Assembly: GCA_964638635.1 (NCBI GenBank)
Contig: CAZXAQ010000011.1
Span: forward strand, 6,219-70,218
DNA length: 64,000 nt
Origin: SZUA-430 sp964638635
GTDB taxonomy: Bacteria; Pseudomonadota; Alphaproteobacteria; Micropepsales; Micropepsaceae
Direction: 5' to 3'
The notes beneath the pieces were generated by a model. That model did no database searches, had not been told where the DNA came from, and was given only the letters and a program-made list of their open reading frames with translations. Position 1 is the stretch's first letter. Each line of letters begins with the position of its first letter. Shown in pieces: positions 16,670-27,121 of the stretch. A program made the translations under genes and the position numbers.

Positions 16670-18052
16670 TCAACCACGAAGCTTCTCGCGCCGCACCCAT
16701 TCTTCCGTTTTGTCGAGCGCGCGGGTGAAACGGTCGAACATCTCGTCGATTTCGGCCTCGGTGATGATGAGCGGCGGGCAGAAGGCGAGCCGGTCAGAGA
16801 GCATTGCGCGAGTGAAGATGCCTTCCTCCTGCGCAAACCCCACGCATGCCATACCAACCGCTTTGTCCGCCGGAAAATTCTTGCGCGCACCCTTGTCCGC
16901 AACCAACTCGACGCCGCCGAGCAAACCGACGCCCACCGCTTCGCCGACGATCGGATGGTCGCGCAACATCTTCAGCCGCCGTGCGAACGTCGGCGCCACG
17001 CGCCGCACATGCGCCACGATGTTGCGCTCCTCGTAAATCTTCAGCGTCTCGACGGCCACCGCCGCCGCGACCGGATGCGCGCTATAGGTGAACCCATGCC
17101 CGAACGTGCCGATCGCGCGGCTCTGATCCAGCATCGCTTGATACATCTCCTCATGCATCAACATCGCCGAGATCGGCAGATACGCCGACGACAACGCCTT
17201 CGCGCACGACAACGTATGCGGCCGCATGTTGTAAGTCTGCGCGCCCCAGTAATTGCCCGTGCGCCCAAACCCAGTAATCACCTCGTCGTCAATGAACAGA
17301 ATGTCGTACTTCGCCAAGATCGGTTGAATGCGGTCGAAGTAAGTCGGCGGCGGAATGATTACGCCGCCCGCACCCATCACAGGCTCGGCAATGAACGCCG
17401 CGATCGTCTCCGGCCCCTCGCGCTCGATCAGCGCCTCGAGATTGGCGGCGAGCCGCGCCGCAAAATCGTCGTCGCTCTCGCCGGCTTCCGCGTTGTGATA
17501 GGCGTGCGGGCAACCCGCATGCAATATCCCCGCGAACGGCAAATCGAACCCGCGATGATTGTTCGGCAAGCCGGTCAGGCTCGCACTTACCAACGTCACG
17601 CCGTGATAGCCCTTCGTCCGGCTGATGATCTTCTTGCGCGCCGGTTGCCCCTTCGCATTCCAATAATACCAAGAAAGCTTGATCTGCGTGTCGTTCGCCT
17701 CGGACCCCGAATTCGCGAAGAACACCTTCGACGCCGCAAACGGTGCCACCTCTTTCAGCTTCTCGGCGAGTTCGATCCCCGGCTCATGGCTGCGCCCCGC
17801 GAAGATGTGGGAGTAGGGCAGCTCGCGCATCTGCTTGGCGGCCGCTTCGATCAACCGCTCTTCGCTGTAACCCAGGCTCACGCACCAAAGCCCGGCCATC
17901 GCGTCGATGTAGTCGCGCCCCCGATTGTCGAACACGCGGATCCCGCGCCCCCGCTCCAGGATCAACGGCCCCACCTCCCGATGCCGCGCCAGGTTCGTGT
18001 AGGGATGGATCAGCGCCTCGACATCGCGCGTTTGGGCGTTGGTCAGGGTCAT
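16670..18052 (-). CDS. Class III aminotransferase (omega-amino acid/amine:pyruvate type)
   Basis: 460-residue fold-type I PLP enzyme. FFANSGSEANDTQIKL forms the phosphate-binding site, FIDDEVITGFGRTG contains the cofactor aspartate, and SCAKALSSAYLPISA carries the Schiff-base lysine. N-terminal HPYTNLARHREVGP is typical of omega-amino acid--pyruvate aminotransferases that act on beta-alanine, GABA or amines. Its ATG shares the A of the antitoxin stop (TGATG), so translation is coupled to the toxin-antitoxin genes. A private promoter inside the antitoxin gene is possible. Confidence 0.92.
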   Translation of the reverse strand: MTLTNAQTRDVEALIHPYTNLARHREVGPLILERGRGIRVFDNRGRDYIDAMAGLWCVSLGYSEERLIEAAAKQMRELPYSHIFAGRSHEPGIELAEKLKEVAPFAASKVFFANSGSEANDTQIKLSWYYWNAKGQPARKKIISRTKGYHGVTLVSASLTGLPNNHRGFDLPFAGILHAGCPHAYHNAEAGESDDDFAARLAANLEALIEREGPETIAAFIAEPVMGAGGVIIPPPTYFDRIQPILAKYDILFIDDEVITGFGRTGNYWGAQTYNMRPHTLSCAKALSSAYLPISAMLMHEEMYQAMLDQSRAIGTFGHGFTYSAHPVAAAVAVETLKIYEERNIVAHVRRVAPTFARRLKMLRDHPIVGEAVGVGLLGGVELVADKGARKNFPADKAVGMACVGFAQEEGIFTRAMLSDRLAFCPPLIITEAEIDEMFDRFTRALDKTEEWVRREKLRG

Positions 18053-18336
18053 CAGTTCAAAGCCTCTCGCACGATTCTCGGTTGTTTCGCGATGACGCGC
18101 AGATAGGCTGCAGCGGGCGCATCCGGCCTGCGCAGTCCTTGTTCCCAGTTCCTGAGCGTCCCAACCGGAATGCCGTACGCTTCGGCAAACTCCGCTTGCG
18201 ACATCTTCAGTCGCTCGCGAATAGCCTTAGGATCCGGGACATGAACCGTCGTTACACGAGTCTTCGTCGTTTGACCGCGAGCATGAGCGATCGCTTGATT
18301 CAGAGACTCCAAAAGTTCGCGCGCGTTCTTTCTCAT
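18052..18336 (-). CDS. HigA-like antitoxin with Xre-type helix-turn-helix
   Basis: 94 residues. The C-terminal half is an HTH_3 domain: IRERLKMSQAEFAEAYGIPV and TLRNWEQGLRRPDAPAAAYL, close to HigA antitoxins of the higB-2 group. The N-terminal 40 residues would wrap the toxin. The toxin gene is upstream and overlaps by 4 bp, the toxin-first order typical of higBA. It is expected to neutralise the toxin and repress the common promoter at 18692-18720. Its stop overlaps the next gene, an aminotransferase. Confidence 0.88.
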   Translation of the reverse strand: MRKNARELLESLNQAIAHARGQTTKTRVTTVHVPDPKAIRERLKMSQAEFAEAYGIPVGTLRNWEQGLRRPDAPAAAYLRVIAKQPRIVREALN

Positions 18337-18686
18337 TTCCGGTTCCTCGTCACTTCCGTTTTCAAGGTCGCTGCCGCGGCTCGCAAGACCTTCTTGTCAT
18401 CGTTGTTCAAGTCCGACTTCGCGCCCTTAGCATAAATCTGCAAAAGGTAGATCGGCGCATCTTCGTCATAGAAGAAGTAGATCACCCGCGAGCCGCCGCG
18501 TTTGCCCATCCCCTCGCGCGACCATCGAACTTTCCTGATCCCGCCCAATCCTGGCACGACATCGCCGACCTCAGGATTCAACGCGATGAAATCGATGAAG
18601 GCTTCTTGTTCCTCAGGCGACCAGACGCGCGCAGCTTGACGCAGAAAGAACTCGGTCTGCGCAACCGTGATGGGTCGAGTCACCAT
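18333..18686 (-). CDS. RelE/HigB-2-type toxin
   Basis: 117 residues of the RelE superfamily. GIRKVRWSREGMGKRGGSRV followed by IYFFYDEDAPIYLLQIYAKG is the core beta-sheet of HigB-2/RelE toxins; the Arg/Lys-rich segment and the Tyr residues are candidate mRNA-cleaving groups. Family members cut mRNA on the ribosome. The ATG at 18686 is preferred over the TTG at 18692 because a -10 box (TATAGT) ends at 18692. The start lies 5 nt from that box, so the mRNA may be leaderless. Confidence 0.87.
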   Translation of the reverse strand: MVTRPITVAQTEFFLRQAARVWSPEEQEAFIDFIALNPEVGDVVPGLGGIRKVRWSREGMGKRGGSRVIYFFYDEDAPIYLLQIYAKGAKSDLNNDDKKVLRAAAATLKTEVTRNRK

Positions 18687-18691
18687 AAGCA

Positions 18692-18720
18692 ACTATACGT
18701 CATTGGTGTATACATAGCAA
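18692..18720 (-). promoter_or_regulatory. Toxin-antitoxin promoter with TATAC/GTATA operator
   Basis: TTGCTA (18720-18715) and TATAGT (18697-18692) are spaced 17 bp on the minus strand, with the toxin ATG 5 nt beyond the -10. Inverted TATAC...GTATA half-sites lie between and across the -10, suiting autorepression by the antitoxin. Confidence 0.6.
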
Positions 18721-18740
18721 TGGCCCTGGATCTGCGGCAC

Positions 18741-19298
18741 CTAGAACGTGCCCTGAAACGTAAACATCCAGGCGGTCGGCTCGATCCATGTCTGCGCTCG
18801 ACGACGATTGGTGTACGGCACCTTGCTCAATCCTTGCGAGAGGTCGCCGATCTTCAGTGTGTATTGGCCCGCGTCGAATTCCACCGAGGCAAAACCAGGT
18901 TCTAGCCACCAGTCATTTCGCCCATCGACCCAAAGAAAAGCCCCGGAAATTTCCAAGGCGTCACGACCGGTGACCTGAATTCGATCTGGGAAGAAACCGT
19001 CGAACCAGGCGCCCGCGGGCCATTCAAGGTGGCCTGCGAGGCGGCGCTCCACAAGAAACTGGAAAGCCGCGCATAGGTACTGTCGGGCTTCCTGCTCCTC
19101 GAACATGGCCTGAGTTGAGTTGCTCCAGTGGCCTTCGCACGACCACCAGAAATCAAGGTACGCCCGCGCGGCATCGCAAAGTGCGCTCTCGGTCTTGGCA
19201 ATGAGTTGGCTGGCCGCGGTCACCGATTGGATTGGCAAGGTCCGATTATTCCGTTTGTTGTATCGGATGAACAACCCGGCTAGGTCAAGCGCATCCAA
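18741..19298 (-). CDS. Hypothetical protein
   Basis: About 185 residues; the start is uncertain, with TTG at 19298 as one of several options. The sequence has many aromatic residues (AYLDFWWSCEGHW, RNDWWLEPGF) and no signal peptide, membrane helix or family I recognise. It looks like a soluble globular protein. Base composition is slightly lower in GC than its neighbours, as is the adjacent toxin-antitoxin pair, so the 18.05-19.3 kb segment may be an acquired block. It is divergent from the acyl-CoA ligase. Confidence 0.55.
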   Translation of the reverse strand: MDALDLAGLFIRYNKRNNRTLPIQSVTAASQLIAKTESALCDAARAYLDFWWSCEGHWSNSTQAMFEEQEARQYLCAAFQFLVERRLAGHLEWPAGAWFDGFFPDRIQVTGRDALEISGAFLWVDGRNDWWLEPGFASVEFDAGQYTLKIGDLSQGLSKVPYTNRRRAQTWIEPTAWMFTFQGTF

Positions 19299-19379
19299 TC
19301 GCCCGCGGAGCCCGTATTGTCCACCGACACCGCCGCCCCTAAACTCGGCGCAAACCACCACCCTCCGGAGGAAACTCGA

Positions 19380-21023
<1,644 letters not shown>

Positions 21024-21036
21024 TCGCATAAAGCAA

Positions 21037-21062
21037 AAGGGCGCGCCGTCGTGCGCGCCCTT
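21037..21062. terminator. Bidirectional hairpin between convergent genes
   Basis: AAGGGCGCGC and GCGCGCCCTT (21037-21046, 21053-21062) form a perfect 10-bp stem with a 6-nt loop. The A-rich stretch before it and TTCGTT after it give weak T tracts on both strands. It separates the acyl-CoA ligase from the convergent CsgG-like gene. Confidence 0.7.
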
Positions 21063-21083
21063 CGTTCGATTCTGAGGACCGTG

Positions 21084-22019
21084 TTAGCGCAGCGGCTCAA
21101 GGTCGGTATTCTTCACCCAGCCCTGATTGCCGTTCTCGTCCTCGACCTTCCACCACGCGCCGTCCTTGTCGCCGAGCGGATAGAGGCGCATGCCCGGTTC
21201 GAGGCTGCGAACCACCGTCGCGCCCGGATCGGGAAACTTACGCATCTTCGTCGCGCGCATCGTCTGATATGCCCGTTCGGGTGCCGCAGCCTTCGCGTCG
21301 GCCGGTAGCGCGCCGAGATTGTTGACGAGCCGGACATAGGCCTCAAGAAACGCCAGCGACACGACCTGGCCGATCGGCGTGTCTTCGTAGCCGCCGCCGA
21401 CCACGCCGCCCCATCCGCCCCAACCGCCGCCGCCCGCGCCCAGCGCGAACGAGACGTCGGTCTTCTTCGCCCGGCCTTCTTCAACGGCCTTCGTTTCGGA
21501 TGTGCGCACGTCGGTCACCGACAAGATCGCCTGCGCTTCCAGATCGCGCGTGCGCAACCCGCCGCCGATGGCGCCGCCGATCGGTCCGCCGACGATGCCG
21601 CCGATGATACCGCCGACGGCCGAACCGCCGGTGTCGCGATCCGCTGCGACCACTTCGGCCACGAGAATGTAGTCGGCCGCCCGCACTTGGCCGCCGCCGA
21701 CATTGGAGCGCCTCTGCAGCGTGCCTTGGGTCTCCAGGTCGCGCTCCCGCTGTGCCGCGTCGAACCCCGCGCCGCGATCGACCAGCGTGAAGCACCCCGA
21801 CTTTTGCACGTAGAGTTTCAACAGCTTCTGCGGCGACTGCAGATCATAGACCGTCCATCCGCGCCGATCGCCGTCAACGATCGTGATCGCGCCAAGCGGC
21901 CGGCTGCATGTCGGAATTTCCGGCCGCGTCTTCTCGTCGTCCGCGCGCGCCGGCACCGTCGCAACGAATGCGCAAAATGCCGCTGCCGAGGCGGCCGCGC
22001 CCCATCCAAATCGTTTCAT
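21084..22019 (-). CDS. Secreted CsgG/HfaB-like protein with C-terminal SH3 domain
   Basis: 311 residues with a Sec signal peptide (about residues 1-26, ending ARA-DDE). The central part resembles the curli-assembly CsgG/HfaB family: a region with LVDRGAGFDAAQRERDLETQ, ADYILVAEVV, and then a glycine zipper from about 133 to 155. The last 60 residues form a bacterial SH3 domain (YQTMRATKMRKFPDPGATVV, WWKVEDENGNQGWV), which usually binds peptidoglycan. No lipobox is seen. ATG at 22019 preferred to the GTG two codons upstream. Role in surface-structure secretion is inferred only. Confidence 0.72.
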   Translation of the reverse strand: MKRFGWGAAASAAAFCAFVATVPARADDEKTRPEIPTCSRPLGAITIVDGDRRGWTVYDLQSPQKLLKLYVQKSGCFTLVDRGAGFDAAQRERDLETQGTLQRRSNVGGGQVRAADYILVAEVVAADRDTGGSAVGGIIGGIVGGPIGGAIGGGLRTRDLEAQAILSVTDVRTSETKAVEEGRAKKTDVSFALGAGGGGWGGWGGVVGGGYEDTPIGQVVSLAFLEAYVRLVNNLGALPADAKAAAPERAYQTMRATKMRKFPDPGATVVRSLEPGMRLYPLGDKDGAWWKVEDENGNQGWVKNTDLEPLR

Positions 22020-22180
22020 GATCACGCCCCCGTGGTCGAACGTCCCCGAGCCCTGCTATACACGCAACGCGCAACGGCTGACAATCGAACCGGTTACGCG
22101 AATTGGAAAACGAAAAGATCGCCTTGCAGGGGAAGTTTCGAGTGTCCCCGGCAACGGCAGGGTTGAAGAGGAGAGTTTCG

Positions 22181-22906
22181 ATGAATCGTTTGTTCGCGCG
22201 CCTTGCGCTGCTTGCCGGGTTTGTTGCGGTGGTTTTCGTCGTCAGTGCGGCGCCGGCCTATCGCTACGCCGGTTTCGACGTGCCGCAAGCATTCGGGCTG
22301 ATGCGTTACGGCGTCTACGCGGCGGGCGCCGCCCTCGTGCTCGGCGTCTTGTGGATCGTCTTCTCGCTGATCGCGCGCTCAGGCGAGGGACTCATGTCTT
22401 TCGTCGTGGGGATCGTGCTCGCGCTCGGCGCCGCGTACTTCCCAGTCAACATGCTCATGACGGCGGGCAAGCTGCCCAAAATCCACGACGTCACCACCGA
22501 CACGGCGAATCCGCCGCCATTCGTGGCGATCGCACCGTTGCGGGCCAACGCGAAGAACGGCGTCGACTACAAGACCGACCCGGCTGAGCAGCAAAAAGGC
22601 TACCCCGACATCGCGCCGTTGATAGTACCCGACGTGGCGCCGGCCGACCTCTTCAAGCGCGCCGAGGCGACGGCCCGTGCGATGAACTGGGAGATCGTCG
22701 CGGCTGAGGCAGCAGAGGGCCGGATCGAGGCCACCGACACGACCGCGTGGTGGGGCTTCAAGGACGACATCGTTATCCGCATCGCCGCCGAAGGCACCGG
22801 CTCCCGCCTCGACATTCGTTCGATGTCGCGCGTCGGTGACTCAGACATCGGCAAGAACGCTGAACGCATCCGCGCCTTCCTCGCCAAGTTGAAAGAGGCA
22901 AAATAA
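22181..22906 (+). CDS. DUF1499 membrane protein
   Basis: 241 residues. Three hydrophobic helices (about residues 7-27, 45-66, 72-92) precede a soluble DUF1499 domain with YPDIAPLIVPDVAPADLFKR, EATDTTAWWGFKDDIVIRIA and SRLDIRSMSRVGDSDIGKNA, all family hallmarks. The ATG at 22181 is preceded by GAGGAG at proper spacing. The family is uncharacterised and often encoded near envelope genes. The next gene starts directly after the stop with a TTG codon, so they form an operon. Confidence 0.87.
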   Translation: MNRLFARLALLAGFVAVVFVVSAAPAYRYAGFDVPQAFGLMRYGVYAAGAALVLGVLWIVFSLIARSGEGLMSFVVGIVLALGAAYFPVNMLMTAGKLPKIHDVTTDTANPPPFVAIAPLRANAKNGVDYKTDPAEQQKGYPDIAPLIVPDVAPADLFKRAEATARAMNWEIVAAEAAEGRIEATDTTAWWGFKDDIVIRIAAEGTGSRLDIRSMSRVGDSDIGKNAERIRAFLAKLKEAK

Positions 22907-23845
22907 TTGAAAGCCGCCGACCTCCACGTCGCGCTACCGAAACTTCCCGTGGACCGCACCTACGAGGCGGCCTACGGGAACGCCGTCGAGCTCTCACCGC
23001 TGATCCGCCGCGTCTGCGCGGAGAACCCGAACGCCTTCACCTTCAAAGGCACCGGCACCTACATCGTCGGCCGCGGCAAGGTCGCGGTCATCGATCCGGG
23101 CCCGCTGATCGATGCGCATGTCGAGGCGTTGCTCAAGGCGCTGAAGGGCGAAACCGTCACGCATATCCTGATCACCCACACCCACAACGACCACTCGCCG
23201 GCCGCCGCGCCGCTGAAAGCCGCAACCGGCGCCAAGACCTACGGCTATGGTCCGCACGGCGCGGGCAAGAAGCACGAAGGCATCGACGTGGAGGAGGGCG
23301 GCGACATGACCTTCCGCCCCGACATCGTTCTGCGCGACGGCGACACGATCAAAAGCGACGGCTGGACGTTCGACGCGCTCTTCACCCCCGGCCACACATC
23401 GAACCACATCTGCTTTGCGCTGCGTGAGGAGAAGGCGCTCTTCTCCGGCGACCACGTGATGGGCTGGTCAACGACGGTGATCGCTCCGCCCGACGGCGAC
23501 ATGGCGCAGTACTTCGCAAGCCTCGAAAAGCTCACGCACCGCGACGACCGCCTCTACTACCCAACCCACGGCAACCCGATCCCGAACCCCCAAGCGTTCG
23601 TCCGCACGCTGATCGAACACCGCCACGCCCGCGAACGGCAGATTGCGGAATGCCTGAAGCGCGGCCTCACCCGCATCCCCGACATGGTCGCCGTGATCTA
23701 CTCCGAGATCGACAAACGCCTCCACCCCGCCGCCGCGATGTCCGTTCTCGCGCATCTCCAACACATGGTCAAAACCGGCCGCGCCACAACCGATGGTGCG
23801 CCGGGCGCCAGAAGCGAGTTCCAGCCGCCAGGGAGGCATGCATGA
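22907..23845 (+). CDS. MBL-fold metallo-hydrolase
   Basis: 312 residues of the metallo-beta-lactamase fold. The dinuclear zinc motif THTHNDHSPAA lies near residue 92, with further ligands in TPGHTSNHIC, FSGDHVMGW and YPTHGNPI. A C-terminal helical tail after residue 225 is typical of LACTB2-like members. These hydrolases act on thioesters, lactones or nucleic acids; substrate is not readable. Start is TTG at 22907, immediately after the DUF1499 stop. The next gene begins inside its stop (ATGA), so three genes are co-translated. Confidence 0.9.
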   Translation: MKAADLHVALPKLPVDRTYEAAYGNAVELSPLIRRVCAENPNAFTFKGTGTYIVGRGKVAVIDPGPLIDAHVEALLKALKGETVTHILITHTHNDHSPAAAPLKAATGAKTYGYGPHGAGKKHEGIDVEEGGDMTFRPDIVLRDGDTIKSDGWTFDALFTPGHTSNHICFALREEKALFSGDHVMGWSTTVIAPPDGDMAQYFASLEKLTHRDDRLYYPTHGNPIPNPQAFVRTLIEHRHARERQIAECLKRGLTRIPDMVAVIYSEIDKRLHPAAAMSVLAHLQHMVKTGRATTDGAPGARSEFQPPGRHA

Positions 23846-24498
23846 GCAGAGCAGTGCTTGGCTTATTGATAACAACACTTCTCGCGCACCGCGCGTTTGC
23901 CGCCGATGCAGCACCTGTTGTGCCGACCGCATGTGGAACCGGCCCGTTGGCAATTCAGGTCGATCAGCTTTTTGAGAAACACGAATCCTACGACGTGGGT
24001 GGACCGGCAGTATCTCCATTCGCCCCGCGCTACAGCCGTCAAATGCAAGTAATCACGGTGAGCCGGCGATCGTATGGTGAAGCACGGACGACAGTCCCGC
24101 TATTGCTCGATGGACGCCGCGTGCATGGAACTGCGGCCATGACGATGGAGGCCGACGATCACATTCACGCGCGCGGCAGCACCTCGTGTAGCCGCAAACG
24201 AGTGTTTTCCATAACCTGGTCGTTTGACGGCACCATTTCCGAGCAATGCAAAATCGACCTATCGGTGGCGCGCGATTGGACCGAACAACCGGCAGAGCGT
24301 GCATGCCCGGCGGACATCTTCGGAATGTTTGGAATCTACCCGCCATTCCGCGAAACCTGGCCGGCGTCCATCGGGTCTGAGCACGGCGCCGTCGCCAAAC
24401 GCGAAAGCACAAACTTTAAGGCGAAGGATATCACCACTCTAACCGTCGTGCGCGGTGCGGCGGAGGGAGCCGCTGCCGCGCCAAGCAACCAACAGTAG
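23842..24498 (+). CDS. Secreted hypothetical protein
   Basis: 218 residues with a Sec signal peptide ending at AFA-ADA (about residue 21). Five or six cysteines in the mature part (TACGTG, TSCSRKR, EQCKID, RACPAD) suggest disulfides in the periplasm. No family recognised. GGGAGG stands 7 bp before the ATG, which overlaps the MBL hydrolase stop. Third gene of the DUF1499-MBL operon. Confidence 0.72.
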   Translation: MSRAVLGLLITTLLAHRAFAADAAPVVPTACGTGPLAIQVDQLFEKHESYDVGGPAVSPFAPRYSRQMQVITVSRRSYGEARTTVPLLLDGRRVHGTAAMTMEADDHIHARGSTSCSRKRVFSITWSFDGTISEQCKIDLSVARDWTEQPAERACPADIFGMFGIYPPFRETWPASIGSEHGAVAKRESTNFKAKDITTLTVVRGAAEGAAAAPSNQQ

Positions 24499-24625
24499 CC
24501 GTAACGTTCATACCAAGGCGCCCATCGTCTCATCGCGCCGTCGTGTGAGAAATTCTCCGCCGTTGGCGTCTTGGCGTGAAACGCGCGCAGGCGTATGACA
24601 ACCCACCGCCACACGGAGACACACC

Positions 24626-25237
24626 ATGAAATTCTACAACTCAATCGGCCCCAACCCGCGCGCCGTGCGCATGTTCATGGCCGAGAAGGGCCTCGACATC
24701 GCGAAGGTCGAAGTCGACCTGATGAAGGGCGAAAACCGTCAAGCCGCCTACACGGCGAAGAACACCGCCGGCCAAATGCCGTGCCTCGAACTCGACGACG
24801 GCACAGTCGTGGCCGAGATCACCGCGATCTGCGAATACCTCGAAGACACGCACCCGCGCCCCTCCCTCATCGGCACGACGCCGAAGGAGAAGGCCGAAAC
24901 GCGCATGTGGACGCGCCGCATCGACCTCAACATCTGCGAGCCGATGGCGAACGGCTTCCGCTACGCCGAAGGCCTGCCGCTGTTCAAGAACCGCATCCCG
25001 ACCGCGCCCGAAGCCGCCGACGGTCTGAAGCGCGTGGCGCAAGACCGGCTGCTCTGGCTCGACAAGCAACTGACCGGCCGCCATTGGGTCTGCGGCGACC
25101 GCTTCACCTACGCCGACATCCACCTCTTCGCCTTCATGGACTTCGGCAAGCAGGTCGGCCAAATGATCAATCCTGAAGCCGCAACGATCGCGGCGATCTA
25201 CGAACGCGCAAAGGCACGCCCGAGCGCGAAGGCGTAG
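24626..25237 (+). CDS. Glutathione S-transferase
   Basis: 203 residues with the thioredoxin-like N domain (residues 1-82) and an all-helical C domain. MKFYNSIGPNPRAVRMF places a serine where the catalytic Ser/Tyr lies in beta- and theta-like classes; the glutathione-binding motif NTAGQMPCLELDDGTVVAEI has the cis-proline and the Glu-(Ser/Thr) pair. Conjugates glutathione to electrophiles or acts as a peroxidase or isomerase. GGAGA lies 8 bp before the ATG. Located just upstream of an intergenic repeat and a scaffold gap. Confidence 0.9.
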   Translation: MKFYNSIGPNPRAVRMFMAEKGLDIAKVEVDLMKGENRQAAYTAKNTAGQMPCLELDDGTVVAEITAICEYLEDTHPRPSLIGTTPKEKAETRMWTRRIDLNICEPMANGFRYAEGLPLFKNRIPTAPEAADGLKRVAQDRLLWLDKQLTGRHWVCGDRFTYADIHLFAFMDFGKQVGQMINPEAATIAAIYERAKARPSAKA

Positions 25238-25252
25238 GCAAGTCAAAAATCT

Positions 25253-25455
25253 GTCATGGCCGGGCTTGTCCCGGCCCCCCCCGGCGGGGGCGACCCGCGC
25301 GTCCGCCGGTGGGGAGGGGGGGGCGGGGGCAACCCCGGCCNNNNNNNNNNAAAACATTCGGCCTGGGGCGTGGTCCACCCGCCCCCCGCGGCGCGCTGCT
25401 ACAAGGGCTTCCGTGTTTGTCTGGGGGTGGCGGGGTCACCCCCGGCCATGACGAT
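25253..25455. repeat. Dispersed GGCCGGG palindromes around the second assembly gap
   Basis: CATGGCCGGGCTTGTCCCGG at about 25256-25275 and a diverged copy ending in GGCCATGAC near 25443-25452 flank ten Ns. The intervening sequence is dominated by G and C homopolymers and may contain assembly errors. Confidence 0.65.
25341..25350. other. Assembly gap of ten N
   Basis: Ten Ns inside an intergenic repeat region; true distance unknown. No gene is interrupted. Confidence 0.95.
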
Positions 25456-25479
25456 TCAGGAGTGGTCTCGGCCCGCCGC

Positions 25480-27033
25480 TCAAATCCGCCGTCCGGCCTG
25501 CTCCCAATACGGGTCGCGCAGCTTACGCTTGAAAATCTTGCCGCTGTCCTCGCGCGGGAGTTCGGCACGGAACTCGACCACCTTCGGCACCTTGTACTTC
25601 GCGAGCGTGTCGCGCAGGTAAGACTTGATGTCGGTCTCGCCGATGCGCGCGCCGGGTTGCGGCTGCACGACGGCGCAAAGTGACTCGCCAAACTCGGCGT
25701 CGGGGATGCCGAACACCGCGCAATCGGCGACGCCCGGAATTTTCAGAATCTCTGCCTCGATCTCCGCGGGATAGATGTTCACGCCGCCGGAGATCACCAT
25801 GTGATTGCGCCGGTCGCACAGAAACAGGAACCCGTCCTTGTCGACATAGCCGATATCGCCGACCGAGATCAGCCCGTCGCGCTCGGCCTTGCGCCGCTTC
25901 TCGTCGTCGCCGTGATAGGTGAAATCGCTGCCCGTCGTCATGCGCACGTAGACGTCGCCCGGTTCGCCGACGGGTACGGGCTTGCCCGCATCGTCCGTGA
26001 TGACGAGCCGCACGTCGGGCTGCGGCCGCCCGACCGTGCCCGGATGCGCGAGCCATTCCTCCGACGTGCAGAACACGACCGCACCGGTTTCCGTCGCGCC
26101 GTAATACTCGTTGATCACCGGCCCCCACCATTCGATCATCGCGCGCTTGACGTCGACGGGGCAGGGCGCGGCGGCGTGCACGACGAACTTCAGCGACGAG
26201 AGGTCGTATTTCTTCCGCACATCCTCAGGCAACTTGAGCAACCGCACGAACATCGTCGGCACCATGTGCAGATGCGTCACGCGGTGCGTCTCGATCAGCT
26301 GTAGCAACTCCTCGGGCTCGAACCGCGGCTGCAGGATCACCTCTGAGCCGGCCCGCACGCAGATCGAGCCATAAGCATTTGGCGCCGAGTGATACATCGG
26401 CCCCGTGACGACGGTGACGATGCGCTCCGGCTTGCCGTGCACCAGCACACCTTCGAGCCCAAAGGCCCGCGCGAGCTGCTTCGTGCTGGCGAGCGCTTGC
26501 GCCGGCGTCGGCGGATTGCGCTTCACACCCTTCGGGCGCCCCGTGGTGCCTGACGTGTAGATGATCGCCCCCGGCGGATCGATCGCCGTCGGCGTGCGCC
26601 GAGGAAAGCTCTCGATCCACGCGTCCCAAACCTTGCACCCTGGCCGCATCTGGCAAGCGTCGGGCGCGATCTGATAGGCCGCCGCGATCTCCCGCGGCGT
26701 ATCGACGGCAAACACCGGCACGCCCTGCGGCGTCGCCTTCAGCGCGACCGGCAGCAAATCGGCATGCGTGACGACCGCCTTGGCGCCCGAGTCCCGAATG
26801 ATGTAGGCCGCCTCCTCAACCGTGAAGTGCCAGTTCACCGGCACCGAATAGGCGCCGAGCTGCCCTGCCGCGCCAGCAGCCTCGAAGAACGCAAAGTCGT
26901 TGCGCAGCATCAGCGCCACGCCGTCGCCGCGTCCGATGCCGATCGACTCGAACGCAGCCGCGGCACGCTCCGCACGCTCGGCCAGCGCCTCCAATGGCAA
27001 CGTCCGCGCACCGCTGATCAGTTTCCCCGGCAT
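25480..27033 (-). CDS. AMP-dependent acyl-CoA synthetase
   Basis: 517 residues of the ANL superfamily. IYTSGTTGRPKGVKRNPPTP near residue 170 is the P-loop motif, NEYYGATETGAVVF the A5 motif, SVGDIGYVDKDGFLFLCDRR the A7/A8 region, and LPREDSGKIFKRKLRD holds the catalytic lysine. ANL members of the bile acid-CoA or short-chain ligase kind are the nearest by appearance; substrate not assignable. Its upstream region is filled by an inverted-repeat element. No operon partner. Confidence 0.9.
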   Translation of the reverse strand: MPGKLISGARTLPLEALAERAERAAAAFESIGIGRGDGVALMLRNDFAFFEAAGAAGQLGAYSVPVNWHFTVEEAAYIIRDSGAKAVVTHADLLPVALKATPQGVPVFAVDTPREIAAAYQIAPDACQMRPGCKVWDAWIESFPRRTPTAIDPPGAIIYTSGTTGRPKGVKRNPPTPAQALASTKQLARAFGLEGVLVHGKPERIVTVVTGPMYHSAPNAYGSICVRAGSEVILQPRFEPEELLQLIETHRVTHLHMVPTMFVRLLKLPEDVRKKYDLSSLKFVVHAAAPCPVDVKRAMIEWWGPVINEYYGATETGAVVFCTSEEWLAHPGTVGRPQPDVRLVITDDAGKPVPVGEPGDVYVRMTTGSDFTYHGDDEKRRKAERDGLISVGDIGYVDKDGFLFLCDRRNHMVISGGVNIYPAEIEAEILKIPGVADCAVFGIPDAEFGESLCAVVQPQPGARIGETDIKSYLRDTLAKYKVPKVVEFRAELPREDSGKIFKRKLRDPYWEQAGRRI

Positions 27034-27121
27034 GTCCTCACCTTGTCGTTTTGCGAGATCGTGCCAGCAAGGCGCGCGATAGACAAGGTGCCCTCCCGCG
27101 CGCGTCGGTGCGCTTTATCGG

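Noticed and set aside
23650..23841. N-terminal extension of the secreted protein at 23842
   Set aside because: It overlaps the MBL hydrolase in another frame; the signal peptide and ribosome site point to 23842.
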